Of a stretch of DNA of 10,574 bases, positions 1 to 7,491 are shown piece after piece. The DNA lies in the NCBI GenBank assembly GCA_045631845.1, contig JAZQVM010000002.1:1-10574 (forward strand), read 5' to 3'. The position numbers were made by a program, and so were the translations under genes. The notes under the pieces are model-generated. The model ran no database searches, was not told the DNA's origin, and saw nothing but the letters and a program-made list of their open reading frames with translations. The first letter of the stretch is position 1, and each line of letters begins with the position of its first letter. The DNA comes from CAKSHC01 sp045631845. GTDB lineage: Bacteria > Bacillota > Clostridia > Oscillospirales > UMGS1783.

Positions 1-495
1 CGCTTAGAACGGGTCGGCGTCGGCGAGACGGTAACGGTTTATACCTATATGGCATTTCGCCAGGAAGCGGTGGAACTGTTTGGTTTTTATGACCGGCAGG
101 AGTTGGAGTCGTTCAAGACGTTGCTTGGTGTTAACGGTGTAGGGCCCAAGGCGGCTTTGGCTATTTTGTCTACCCTGACCCCCGAGCAGTTTGCCATGGC
201 GGTGCTCAGCGGTGACACCCGTGCCATTACCCGTGCGCAGGGTGTAGGACCGAAGCTGGCCAGCCGCATTGCCTTGGAACTCAAAGACAAGGTGGATGCT
301 ACGCTGGTATCGGGCGATGTGGAGGATATCATTGCCGTATCCGAGCCGCAGAGCGATAACGCTGAAGAAGCGGTCAAGGCCTTGTTGGTTCTTGGATACT
401 CCCGTTCGCAGGCGAAAGCGGCGGTGGCGCAGACCGATGCGTCGGCTCCGGTGGAGGAGATTGTGCGTGCCGCTTTGCGGATGTTGATGAAATAA
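1..495 (+). CDS. ruvA: Holliday junction branch migration protein RuvA (5'-truncated)
   Basis: RuvA binds four-way Holliday junctions as a tetramer and loads the RuvB motor during recombinational repair. The window opens inside the gene: the frame is open from base 1, and the residues before the ATG at 49 already match the end of the RuvA OB-fold domain (a GETVTVYTY-like strand), so that ATG is internal. Roughly the first 45-50 residues are missing. Two helix-hairpin-helix motifs are visible, one around GVNGVGPKAALAIL and one around AQGVGPKLASRIALELKDK; these contact the junction backbone. An acidic linker follows, then the small C-terminal three-helix domain (from about SDNAEEAVKALLVLGYS to the end) that contacts RuvB. 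The stop is at 493-495 and ruvB begins 12 nt later, the usual ruvAB arrangement. Identity is secure; only the 5' end is unknown. Confidence 0.96.
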   Translation, partial: RLERVGVGETVTVYTYMAFRQEAVELFGFYDRQELESFKTLLGVNGVGPKAALAILSTLTPEQFAMAVLSGDTRAITRAQGVGPKLASRIALELKDKVDATLVSGDVEDIIAVSEPQSDNAEEAVKALLVLGYSRSQAKAAVAQTDASAPVEEIVRAALRMLMK

Positions 496-500
496 GGAGG
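494..500 (+). promoter_or_regulatory. Ribosome binding site of ruvB
   Basis: AAGGAGG overlaps the ruvA stop codon and lies 7 nt before the ATG at 508. A TTG at 502 in the same frame is only 1 nt from this site, too close to be used, and the ATG at 514 is 13 nt away. The site therefore fixes the ruvB start at 508. Confidence 0.8.
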
Positions 501-507
501 TTTGGGT

Positions 508-1536
508 ATGGAAATGGATGAGAGAATTGTGTCCACCGGTTTTACCGGAGGGGACGAGCCGGAGTTTTCGTTACGACCCAAATTCATGGTGGATTACATT
601 GGGCAGGAGAAGGTAAAGGAGAATCTTTCGGTCTTTATTGAAGCCGCCCGTGGTCGTGGCGAACCGCTGGATCATGTACTTCTTTACGGTCCGCCGGGGT
701 TGGGTAAAACTACGCTGGCCTCAGTTATTGCCAATGAAATGAATGTAAATATTCGCATTACCTCGGGGCCTGCCATTGAGAAGCCCGGTGATTTGGCGGC
801 CTTGCTGACCAATCTCAATGATGGGGATATCCTCTTTATTGATGAGATTCATCGGCTCTCGTCGGCCGTTGAGGAAGTGTTATATCCGGCATTGGAAGAC
901 TATGCGCTGGATATTATTATCGGCAAGGGGCCGTCGGCTCGTTCCATTCGGTTAGACTTGAAGAAGTTTACGCTGATTGGGGCGACCACCCGTGCCGGAC
1001 AGTTGACCGGCCCGCTTCGTGACCGATTCGGGATGCTGTTCCGTTTGGAGATGTACTCGCATGAGGAGTTGGCATCCATTGTCAAGCGCAGTGCGGGGAT
1101 TCTGGATATGCCTATTGAGGAGTCGGGGGCGATGGAGATTGCCCGCCGCAGTCGGGGCACGCCCCGTATTGCCAACCGTTTACTCAGGCGTATCCGTGAT
1201 TTTGCTCAGCTTTACTCGGATGGCATTATCACCCGTGAGGTGGCCGATTTAGGGCTTGGCAAACTGGAGATCGATGCGTTGGGGCTGGATAATACCGACC
1301 GTAATATTTTGCGTTCCATTGCGGTGAATTTCCGTGGTGGTCCTGTGGGGCTGGAAACGCTGGCGGCGACAACGGGTGAAGATGCGGTGACGATTGAAGA
1401 TGTGTATGAGCCGTATTTATTGCAGATCGGATTTCTCAACCGTACGCCCCGTGGTCGTTGCATCACGCCGGCCGCCTGTGCGCATATTGGCGTAAAGGTG
1501 AATACGCCGCCAAATCAAATGACATTGGATATATAA
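508..1536 (+). CDS. ruvB: Holliday junction branch migration DNA helicase RuvB
   Basis: RuvB is the AAA+ hexameric motor that drives branch migration of Holliday junctions together with RuvA. The protein is 342 residues from the ATG at 508, the usual family length. In order it shows the N-terminal SLRPKFMVDYIGQEKVKENL segment, Walker A GPPGLGKT (about 61-68), Walker B ILFIDE (108-113), sensor 1 GATTRAG (158-164), the arginine-finger region LRDRFG (170-175), sensor 2 RGTPRIANRLLRR (about 216-228), and a C-terminal winged-helix domain (about 255-342) with GGPVGLETLA and the GFLNRTPRGR DNA-binding segment. No key residue appears to be missing. The gene follows ruvA by 12 nt and its stop is 3 nt before the methyltransferase gene, so it is probably cotranscribed with both. 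A start at TTG 502 would add two residues but has poor Shine-Dalgarno spacing. Confidence 0.97.
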   Translation: MEMDERIVSTGFTGGDEPEFSLRPKFMVDYIGQEKVKENLSVFIEAARGRGEPLDHVLLYGPPGLGKTTLASVIANEMNVNIRITSGPAIEKPGDLAALLTNLNDGDILFIDEIHRLSSAVEEVLYPALEDYALDIIIGKGPSARSIRLDLKKFTLIGATTRAGQLTGPLRDRFGMLFRLEMYSHEELASIVKRSAGILDMPIEESGAMEIARRSRGTPRIANRLLRRIRDFAQLYSDGIITREVADLGLGKLEIDALGLDNTDRNILRSIAVNFRGGPVGLETLAATTGEDAVTIEDVYEPYLLQIGFLNRTPRGRCITPAACAHIGVKVNTPPNQMTLDI

Positions 1537-1539
1537 ATT

Positions 1540-2400
1540 ATGTTTGTAACAAACGATTGGAAAGATTATGAATTGATAGACGCCGCTTATGGCGAGCGGT
1601 TGGAGCGGTGGGGGAATGTGACCCTCATTCGTCCCGATCCGCAGGCCATTTTCGGCGGAGAAAAGACGAATCCTGCTTGGAACAAGGCCAATGGGCGGTA
1701 TTTCCGTTCCAAAAGCGGCGGCGGTAATTGGGAGTTCTACAAGCCCTTTGACGATTTTACCATCGGCTATCGGGATCTCAAATTCCATATTCGCCCGACC
1801 AATTTTAAGCACACGGGACTGTTTCCCGAGCAGGCGGATAACTGGGACTGGATGATGGATAAGATTGCCCATGCGGGGCGTCCCATCAAGGTGCTCAATC
1901 TGTTTGCCTACACGGGCGGGGCGACGGTGGCTTGTGCCAAGGCGGGTGCGCAGGTAACGCACGTGGATGCCGCCAAGGGCATGGTGCAATGGGCCAAGGA
2001 GAATGCCGCTTTGTCGGGCTTATCCGAAGCGCCGATCCGCTATCTGGTGGATGACTGTGTGAAGTTTGTGGAGCGGGAAATTCGCCGTGGCAACAAGTAC
2101 GATGCCATTCTGATGGATCCGCCATCCTACGGCCGTGGGCCGAGCGGCGAGGTCTGGAAACTGGAAGAAAAGCTGTATGATTTTGTGGAGTTGACCACAA
2201 AGATTTTATCGGATGATCCGTTATTTATGGTCATCAATTCCTATACGACCGGCTTTGCCTCGGGTGTGATCCGCTATTTGTGCGACCGAGTGCTGACTCC
2301 GAAGTTCGGAGGGCAGGTTGAGGTGGATGAATTGGGCTTGCCCGTTACCGAAACGGGACTGGTATTGCCGACCGGAGTTACGGCACGTTGGAGTAGATAA
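1540..2400 (+). CDS. Class I SAM-dependent methyltransferase, RlmI-related (COG1092-like) without PUA domain
   Basis: A 286-residue protein with a Rossmann-type SAM-binding core. Visible elements are a glycine-rich motif I, VLNLFAYTGGATVACAKAG (about 118-136), the motif II acid in THVDAAKGMVQWAKENA (140-156), motif III LVDDCVKFVERE (169-180) and the DPP motif LMDPPSYGRGP (191-201). This layout resembles the catalytic domain of the RlmI family of 23S rRNA methyltransferases, but the N-terminal PUA RNA-binding domain is absent. The FSCS segment that carries the expected cysteine in m5C enzymes reads INSYTT (about 232-237). The substrate therefore cannot be assigned; DPPSY is compatible with N-methylation, which is inference. 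The ATG at 1540 is 3 nt after the ruvB stop; the Shine-Dalgarno is weak (GGA near 1527), suggesting translational coupling to ruvB. The gene ends 3 nt before ecfA1. Confidence 0.85.
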   Translation: MFVTNDWKDYELIDAAYGERLERWGNVTLIRPDPQAIFGGEKTNPAWNKANGRYFRSKSGGGNWEFYKPFDDFTIGYRDLKFHIRPTNFKHTGLFPEQADNWDWMMDKIAHAGRPIKVLNLFAYTGGATVACAKAGAQVTHVDAAKGMVQWAKENAALSGLSEAPIRYLVDDCVKFVEREIRRGNKYDAILMDPPSYGRGPSGEVWKLEEKLYDFVELTTKILSDDPLFMVINSYTTGFASGVIRYLCDRVLTPKFGGQVEVDELGLPVTETGLVLPTGVTARWSR

Positions 2401-2403
2401 GTT

Positions 2404-3246
2404 ATGAGTCAAATCGTATCGGTACGCGACCTGACCTTTCGCTATGAAGAGGGCGCAAAACCGGCAGTAGGCAATTTAACATTGACCATTGACGAGGGCA
2501 GTTTTGTTGCCGTGCTCGGCCACAACGGTTCGGGCAAAAGCACGTTGGCAAAACTGATCGGCGGGATTTACCTGCCCACATGGGGACAGGTCGAGGTCTG
2601 CGGTATGGACACATCCGAGGAGAAGAATTTGGATGCGATTCGTGAGCAGGTCGGCATGGTGTTTCAGAATCCCGACAATCAGATTGTATCCTCAGTGGTG
2701 GAGGAAGATGTGGCCTTTGCGCCCGAGAATCTGGGCGTGCCGTATGAGGAATTGGTGAAGCGTGTAGCCAATGCTCTGGAAACGGTGGGAATGAGTGAGT
2801 ATGCCACCCATTCGACCTCTCTGCTTTCGGGCGGGCAAAAGCAGCGCATTGCCATTGCGGGTATTTTGGCCATGCAGCCGAAGGTGCTGGTATTGGATGA
2901 GCCGACGGCGATGCTTGATCCCAAGGGGCGGCGCAGTATCATGGAGGTATTGCACCGTTTGGCGGAGTCGGGAATTACCGTGATCCTCATTACCCATCAC
3001 ATGGATGAGGCGGTGGAAGCCGATCGGGTGATCGTGGTGGATGACGGCAAAATTTTACTGGATGGAACGCCGTATGAGGTATTTGCGCAAGAGGATGTGT
3101 TGCGTCAGGCGGGGCTTACCGTGCCGCAGAGCGTGGCGTTGATGCATGCCCTGCGGGCGCAGGGGATCGAAGTGCCTGAAGCGGTACTGACGGTGGAAGA
3201 ATGTGTCGCCGTGCTGGAGCGGTTGCTGGGTGAGGTGGACGCATGA
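2404..3246 (+). CDS. ecfA1: Energy-coupling factor transporter ATP-binding protein EcfA1
   Basis: One of the two ATPases of the ECF-type ABC transporter that energizes uptake of vitamins or metal ions by interchangeable S components at the cytoplasmic membrane. The protein is 280 residues. It has Walker A GHNGSGKST (39-47), the Q-loop VFQNPDNQ (about 86-93), signature LSGGQKQR (141-148), Walker B VLVLDEPTAMLD (161-172) and the H-loop THHMDEA (about 197-203). The QNPDNQ Q-loop is typical of the EcfA1 (CbiO1) partner. The start has GGAG at 2390-2393, inside the end of the preceding gene and 10 nt before the ATG. The stop overlaps the ecfA2 start as ATGA, so the two ATPases are translationally coupled. 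No S component is present in the window, as expected for a shared (group II) module. Confidence 0.95.
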   Translation: MSQIVSVRDLTFRYEEGAKPAVGNLTLTIDEGSFVAVLGHNGSGKSTLAKLIGGIYLPTWGQVEVCGMDTSEEKNLDAIREQVGMVFQNPDNQIVSSVVEEDVAFAPENLGVPYEELVKRVANALETVGMSEYATHSTSLLSGGQKQRIAIAGILAMQPKVLVLDEPTAMLDPKGRRSIMEVLHRLAESGITVILITHHMDEAVEADRVIVVDDGKILLDGTPYEVFAQEDVLRQAGLTVPQSVALMHALRAQGIEVPEAVLTVEECVAVLERLLGEVDA

Positions 3247-4097
3247 AACTGGAATTACGGAATCTGAATTATATATACAGCAAAGAAACGCCGTATGAGC
3301 ATGCGGCGGTGCAGGATGTGAATCTGACCATTGGGGATGGCGAGTTCATTGGGTTGATCGGTCATACCGGATCGGGCAAGAGCACCTTGATTCGGCATTG
3401 CAACGGGCTGCTCAAGCCGACCTCGGGGCAGGTGTTGATTGACGGGAAGGATATTTTCTCGGACAAGGCGACGCTCAAAGCCGCCCGCTTCACGGTGGGT
3501 ATGGTTTTTCAATATCCCGAATATCAATTATTTGAGGAGACGGTTTATAAGGACGTGGCGTTCGGTCCGAGGAACATGGGACTGGATGAGCAGGAGATTG
3601 ACCGTCGGGTACGGGAGAGTCTGGCCATGGTGGGCTTGGACGAGCGGGTGTACGACAAGAGCCCCTTTGCCCTTTCGGGCGGGCAGAAGCGTCGGGTAGC
3701 GATTGCGGGCGTGATTGCCATGAAGCCGAAACTTTTGATTTTAGATGAGCCGGCGGCGGGGCTGGATCCTCGCGGCAAGCGGGAGATCATGGCCTATATC
3801 CGTGATTACTCGCTGGCGGGTCATTCGGTGTTATTTATATCGCATTCGATGTCGGACGTGGCGCGGTATGCCAAGCGGGTGCTGGTGATGAACGATTCCC
3901 GATTGGTGATGGACGGCGCGGTGGACGAGGTGTTCGGGCGTGCGGCCGAGCTTCATGCCATGGGGCTTTCGGTGCCGCAGATGACCGAGGTGTTTTTGAA
4001 ACTGAAAGATAAGGGGTTTGACATCAGAACCGACATTTACACCGCCGACGCGGCGGCCGCTGAGGTGTTGCGGGTGTTGGGAGGTGGTCGGGTATGA
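3243..4097 (+). CDS. ecfA2: Energy-coupling factor transporter ATP-binding protein EcfA2
   Basis: The second ATPase of the ECF module, which pairs with EcfA1 and docks on the coupling helices of EcfT. The protein is 284 residues. It shows Walker A GHTGSGKST (40-48), the Q-loop VFQYPEYQLF (about 88-97), signature LSGGQKRR (144-151), Walker B LLILDEPAAGLD (164-175) and the H-loop SHSMSDV (200-206). The FQYPEYQLF form of the Q-loop is the usual hallmark of EcfA2 and separates it from its neighbour. The start overlaps ecfA1 by 4 nt (ATGA at 3243-3246), with GAGG at 3232-3235 placed 7 nt upstream. Its own stop overlaps ecfT in the same way. All catalytic residues are present. Confidence 0.95.
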   Translation: MKLELRNLNYIYSKETPYEHAAVQDVNLTIGDGEFIGLIGHTGSGKSTLIRHCNGLLKPTSGQVLIDGKDIFSDKATLKAARFTVGMVFQYPEYQLFEETVYKDVAFGPRNMGLDEQEIDRRVRESLAMVGLDERVYDKSPFALSGGQKRRVAIAGVIAMKPKLLILDEPAAGLDPRGKREIMAYIRDYSLAGHSVLFISHSMSDVARYAKRVLVMNDSRLVMDGAVDEVFGRAAELHAMGLSVPQMTEVFLKLKDKGFDIRTDIYTADAAAAEVLRVLGGGRV

Positions 4098-4912
4098 TTA
4101 AAGACATTACCATCGGCCAGTATTACCCCTACGATTCGCCCATTCATCGGCTCGATCCTCGGCTGAAATTGGTGCTGGTGCTTTTGTTGATCGTCATTAT
4201 CTTTGTGGCGCAGACGCCGGCCGCCTATCTGTGTGCGGCTATCTTTGTGGGCGTTGCGGTTGCGCTGTCGCATATTCCCTTTAAGTTGATGGTCAAGGGA
4301 TTAAAGCCGATATTGTTTATTATTGTGATTACGACTCTGCTTAACCTGTTCTATTCGGGCGGGGAGCCAATCTTCAGTTTTTGGATTATTTCCATTTCCA
4401 AAGAGGGGATTTGGCGTACGGTGACGATGTTGGTGCGGGTGGTATTGTTGGTCATCGGTACATCTCTTTTGACCTATACGACCTCGCCGATTATGCTGAC
4501 CGATGGGTTGGAGCGTTTGCTGACGCCGCTTAAGAAGATCAAGCTGCCGGTGCATGAGTTTTCGCTGATGATGACGATTGCTTTGCGGTTTATCCCCACG
4601 CTGATTGAGGAAGTGGATAAGATTTCCTCGGCGCAAAAGGCGAGGGGCAGTGATCTGGAGACGGGCAATTTGATTCAGAGAGCCAAGGCTTTGGTGCCGA
4701 TTTTGGTGCCGTTATTCGTATCGTCCTTCCGCCGTGCCGATGAGTTGGCGGTGGCGATGGAGTGCCGCTGTTACCGCGGCGGTGAGGGTCGCACCCGTTT
4801 GAGGCAGTATCACATGCACCGTCGGGATGCGGTGGCGGCTGTGGTGTCGGTTTTGGTATTGGCGGCGGTTATTCTGTGTAATATTTTTATACGATGGGGA
4901 GTATTGGTGTGA
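4094..4912 (+). CDS. ecfT: Energy-coupling factor transporter transmembrane protein EcfT
   Basis: The membrane scaffold that couples ATP hydrolysis by EcfA1/A2 to substrate-binding S components. The protein is 272 residues with the N-terminal signature SPIHRLDPRLKL (about 15-26). Hydrophobic segments fall at about 25-40, 44-60, 70-88, 110-128, 155-172 and 245-266, with a long cytoplasmic coupling region between the last two. The coupling region has the two Ala-Arg-Gly-like signatures: SAQKARGSD (about 179-187) and ELAVAMECRCYRGGEGRT (about 217-234). In the second, cysteine replaces the more usual alanine before the arginine; the arginine itself is kept, so function is probably intact. The start forms an ATGA overlap with ecfA2, with GGGAGG at 4079-4084. 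The stop overlaps the truA GTG start as GTGA. Confidence 0.93.
   Translation: MIKDITIGQYYPYDSPIHRLDPRLKLVLVLLLIVIIFVAQTPAAYLCAAIFVGVAVALSHIPFKLMVKGLKPILFIIVITTLLNLFYSGGEPIFSFWIISISKEGIWRTVTMLVRVVLLVIGTSLLTYTTSPIMLTDGLERLLTPLKKIKLPVHEFSLMMTIALRFIPTLIEEVDKISSAQKARGSDLETGNLIQRAKALVPILVPLFVSSFRRADELAVAMECRCYRGGEGRTRLRQYHMHRRDAVAAVVSVLVLAAVILCNIFIRWGVLV
4896..4901 (+). promoter_or_regulatory. Ribosome binding site of truA
   Basis: GGGGAG inside the end of ecfT lies 7 nt before a GTG at 4909. An in-frame ATG at 4894 has no Shine-Dalgarno before it and would overlap ecfT by 19 nt. The site favours the GTG start, which gives a GTGA stop/start overlap with ecfT. Confidence 0.65.
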
Positions 4913-5643
4913 ACAATTATCGCCTGACTCTGGCCTTTGACGGCAGTGCTTTTTGTGGTTGGCAGGTGCAGAAGAACGGAGAAAGCGTGTGCGCGGCCGT
5001 GCAACGCGCAGTGCAGACCATTCTGCGCCATAATACCGATATCACCGGATGCGGCCGTACCGATTCGGGGGTGCATGCCAAGGGGTACTGTGCCAATTTC
5101 AAAACCGAACAGGACTTGGAGATTCCCCGTTTTTTGGCCTCCTTTAATGCCATAGCGCCGGACAGTTTGCGGGCGATGAAGTTGGAGCGGGTGGCGCAAG
5201 ATTTCCATGCCCGATACAGCGCCAAGGGGAAGACCTATGTGTATCAGATTTGTCCGTTTCACTGTTTGCCGCCCCAGTTGAGGGGTGTGGCCTATCATTG
5301 TCCGTACCCGTTGGATCGGGCGGCGATGCGGCAGGCGGCGCAGGTGTTGTGCGGGGAGCATGATTTTGCCGCTTTTCGTGCCGCCGGTGCCAAAGAGGGC
5401 GATAGTGTGCGGCGAATTGAGCGGATCGAACTGGTTGAAAATGACTATGTGTTGCAGATTCGCATGACCGGCAACGGATTTTTATATAAGATGGCCCGTG
5501 GTTTGGCGGGCACTATCTTGGATGTAGGAAAGGGATTGCTCACACCCGAACAGGTGAGCAAGATTCTGGAAAGTAAAGACCGTGAGCAGGCGGGCATGAC
5601 CCTGCCGCCTTACGGGTTGTTTTTGGAACAGGTGATATACTGA
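4909..5643 (+). CDS. truA: tRNA pseudouridine(38-40) synthase TruA
   Basis: TruA isomerizes uridines 38, 39 and 40 in the anticodon stem-loop of many tRNAs. From the GTG at 4909 the protein is 244 residues and begins MNNYRLTLAFDGSAFCGWQ, matching the usual family N-terminus; the ATG at 4894 would add five residues not expected in the family. The catalytic aspartate is D52 in GCGRTDSGVHAKG (about 47-59). Other family segments seen are the RYSAKGKTYVYQI strand, the HDFAAFRAAGA segment and the C-terminal GNGFLYKMARGLAGTI region. Linkage of ecfA1-ecfA2-ecfT-truA is common in Firmicutes, where the set normally follows rplQ in the ribosomal protein cluster; here it follows ruvAB and a methyltransferase gene. 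The stop overlaps the next start as TGATG. Confidence 0.95.
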   Translation: MNNYRLTLAFDGSAFCGWQVQKNGESVCAAVQRAVQTILRHNTDITGCGRTDSGVHAKGYCANFKTEQDLEIPRFLASFNAIAPDSLRAMKLERVAQDFHARYSAKGKTYVYQICPFHCLPPQLRGVAYHCPYPLDRAAMRQAAQVLCGEHDFAAFRAAGAKEGDSVRRIERIELVENDYVLQIRMTGNGFLYKMARGLAGTILDVGKGLLTPEQVSKILESKDREQAGMTLPPYGLFLEQVIY

Positions 5644-6785
5644 TGTTAAGCGTGCCGCAGGACAATCGAATAAAGAGGATTCGCTATATGCGCATCGGCT
5701 GTTTGGTATTGTTGGTGCTTATTCTGCTGTTGGGGATTATCTTCAATTTCAGTCGGCTAAACGGGGATGATATTCGCCGCACCGCCTCCCGTATTGCGTA
5801 CGGCCTTGGCGGGCAGTTGGATGAGGTGGAGGCGATCACCTTTACCGAGGGCGAGAGCCGTACCGTTGTGCCGTTTAAGGACGGGATCGTGGCGGTGGCG
5901 GATGACCGCATTAAGGTGTACGACTCCTCGGGGTTGGCCTTTATGAATGAACCGCTGGTGATGGAGTCGCCGTCGGTGTCGGCTACGGCGCGGCGGGTGC
6001 TGGTATTTGACCGAGGATCGAAAACGGCGGCGGTGTATGACAGTTTTTCACAGAAAAAGAAGTTGACATTTGAAAAGGCCATTATCGATGCGGCTTTAAG
6101 TGAAAGCGGAGCGCTGATTGTGGCCCACAAGACCGAGGGGTATAAATCGCAACTGACGGTTTATGATAACGCTTATCGGGAACGCTATAAATGGTATGCG
6201 TCCGATACCTATATCACGGCTACCGCTGTGTATGGATTGCCTACCCGTTTTGCCTGTGCCGGTATTCGGTTGGGGCAGGAAGAACTCGGTTGTGAGGTGG
6301 TGTGTTTTGATTCGAAAAAGGATGAACCGTTGTGTCGGATTTCTTTGACGGGATCCTTTGTGTATGATCTGCGTATTGTAGATGCCAATACGGCCGTATG
6401 TGTGACCGATCAAGGGTATTTCGTATTGGATATGAACAAGGGTACCATACGGCACAGTGGTTCATTTGGGCAAAACACCTTGGTGTGTTTTGATATATCG
6501 CAAGATCAATTGATCTTTGCTTTTTCCGGTCGTACCGATCAAGGATATGAACTGCGGACGGTAACGATAAACGGCGGTAAAGAGCAAATATATTATCTGT
6601 CCTCGGCCGCACAGAGTGTGGCGGGATATGGACAGACGGTGTATGTGATGGTGAATGATGCCTATTACCGCTTGGGTATGGAACAGCCGATCGCGCAGGT
6701 CTATCGGGGGGAATACCGTTTGGATACGGCTAAGAACGGCTCGCTGATTGCCTATAGTGCCAAACAGGCTCGCTATGTGAAGTAA
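5643..6785 (+). CDS. Single-pass membrane protein with predicted beta-propeller-like ectodomain (DUF5711-like)
   Basis: A 380-residue protein of unknown function. The N-terminus is short and basic (RIKRIRYMR, about 9-17). One hydrophobic helix at about 18-36 follows, probably an uncleaved membrane anchor with the rest outside. The remainder is beta-rich with repeating units of the type hydrophobic strand, turn, xxVYDxx strand: for example DDRIKVYDSSG, KTAAVYDSFSQKKK, LTVYDNAYRERYKW, VVCFDSKKDEPLCRI and YFVLDMNKGTIR. This pattern suggests a WD40/PQQ-like beta-propeller, but that is inference from spacing. Size and topology recall the clostridial DUF5711 family, recalled from memory and not searched. 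AGGTGA at 5630-5635 lies 7 nt before the ATG, which overlaps the truA stop. The next gene encodes a CvpA-family membrane protein, so the two may act together in the envelope. No catalytic motif is recognised. Confidence 0.7.
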   Translation: MLSVPQDNRIKRIRYMRIGCLVLLVLILLLGIIFNFSRLNGDDIRRTASRIAYGLGGQLDEVEAITFTEGESRTVVPFKDGIVAVADDRIKVYDSSGLAFMNEPLVMESPSVSATARRVLVFDRGSKTAAVYDSFSQKKKLTFEKAIIDAALSESGALIVAHKTEGYKSQLTVYDNAYRERYKWYASDTYITATAVYGLPTRFACAGIRLGQEELGCEVVCFDSKKDEPLCRISLTGSFVYDLRIVDANTAVCVTDQGYFVLDMNKGTIRHSGSFGQNTLVCFDISQDQLIFAFSGRTDQGYELRTVTINGGKEQIYYLSSAAQSVAGYGQTVYVMVNDAYYRLGMEQPIAQVYRGEYRLDTAKNGSLIAYSAKQARYVK

Positions 6786-6795
6786 GGAGAGAATT

Positions 6796-7470
6796 ATGAA
6801 TCTTGTACTGGATATTTTAGTAATTGCTATAGTGGTTGGCAGTGTGATTCTGGGATGGCGCCGTGGTTTTATCAAGTCGATCTCGGGTTTACTTAGTTTG
6901 CTATTGGCGATTTTTGTTGTTTCCAGCTTTGCTCAACCGGTAGCCGAGAAGTTAGATGATGCGGTGGTTCGGCCTTGGGCGGTTAAGCAGGTAATCAAGA
7001 CGCAAGAGGGATTGACGGCCGATGCGCCGGTGGAGCAGTTGGATTTGGCGGTAGTCAACCAAGGAATTGCTGATAAATTCGGTGTCAACATCCTTGGCAT
7101 AGAAAATACGACGGAGGCATCTACGGTAGGTGAATATATTGAGGCGGTACTCAAGCAGCTTGGTATTACCGTTACGGTGAGCATGGCATTGGCCACCATC
7201 GGATTATTCGCCTTGGCTTCTCTGGGCGTAAGATTGATCGGGTTGTTGTTAAAGCCGATTTTAAAACTGCCGGTATTGCGGCAGTGTAACGGAATCTTGG
7301 GTGTGATGGCAGGCCTTGTCAGCGCGGCTCTGCTTTTGATGGTATTGGCCTGCGTGGTTGAATTAGGCGGAAAAACCGATCCCATGTTCGGTTCGCAGAC
7401 GGTGGAGAAAACCTACATATTCAAGCATATTGCGGATATAAATCCCTTGGTGAATTGGATTACTAAATAA
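6796..7470 (+). CDS. CvpA family membrane protein
   Basis: A 224-residue integral membrane protein. The N-terminus is LVLDILVIAIVVGSVILGWRRGFIKSISG-like, the CvpA family signature (hydrophobic helix, glycine-arginine loop GWRRGF at 20-25, second helix at about 27-46). A soluble loop of about 80 residues (47-126) follows, then two further hydrophobic stretches at about 127-155 and 166-189, and a short C-terminal tail. CvpA was named for colicin V production in Escherichia coli; in Gram-positive bacteria its role is poorly defined and linked to the envelope. There is no bacteriocin gene here, so colicin V export should not be inferred. A good Shine-Dalgarno (AAGGAG, 6784-6789) lies 6 nt before the ATG and overlaps the stop of the preceding gene, consistent with cotranscription. 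Confidence 0.85.
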   Translation: MNLVLDILVIAIVVGSVILGWRRGFIKSISGLLSLLLAIFVVSSFAQPVAEKLDDAVVRPWAVKQVIKTQEGLTADAPVEQLDLAVVNQGIADKFGVNILGIENTTEASTVGEYIEAVLKQLGITVTVSMALATIGLFALASLGVRLIGLLLKPILKLPVLRQCNGILGVMAGLVSAALLLMVLACVVELGGKTDPMFGSQTVEKTYIFKHIADINPLVNWITK

Positions 7471-7491
7471 CGGAAAGAGATGTTATAAGGT

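Noticed and set aside
49..495. RuvA starting at the ATG at 49
   Set aside because: The frame continues open to base 1 and the residues before 49 match the RuvA OB-fold, so this is an internal methionine of a truncated gene.
1417..1989. Open frame of 190 codons on the - strand across the ruvB/methyltransferase junction
   Set aside because: It is antisense to two well-supported genes, including conserved motifs, and encodes a low-similarity product with no recognisable domain.
4763..4777. Defective EcfT coupling signature (ECRCY in place of EARGY)
   Set aside because: The arginine is retained, cysteine at the last position is, to my recollection, common in Firmicute EcfT, and the rest of the protein is intact, so inactivity is not supported.
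4810..5361. Open frame of 183 codons on the - strand over ecfT/truA
   Set aside because: It is antisense to the catalytic region of truA; its His/Arg-rich composition is typical of shadow frames.
6796..7470. Colicin V or bacteriocin production locus implied by the CvpA name
   Set aside because: CvpA-family proteins are widespread, and no bacteriocin precursor, immunity or export gene lies nearby.
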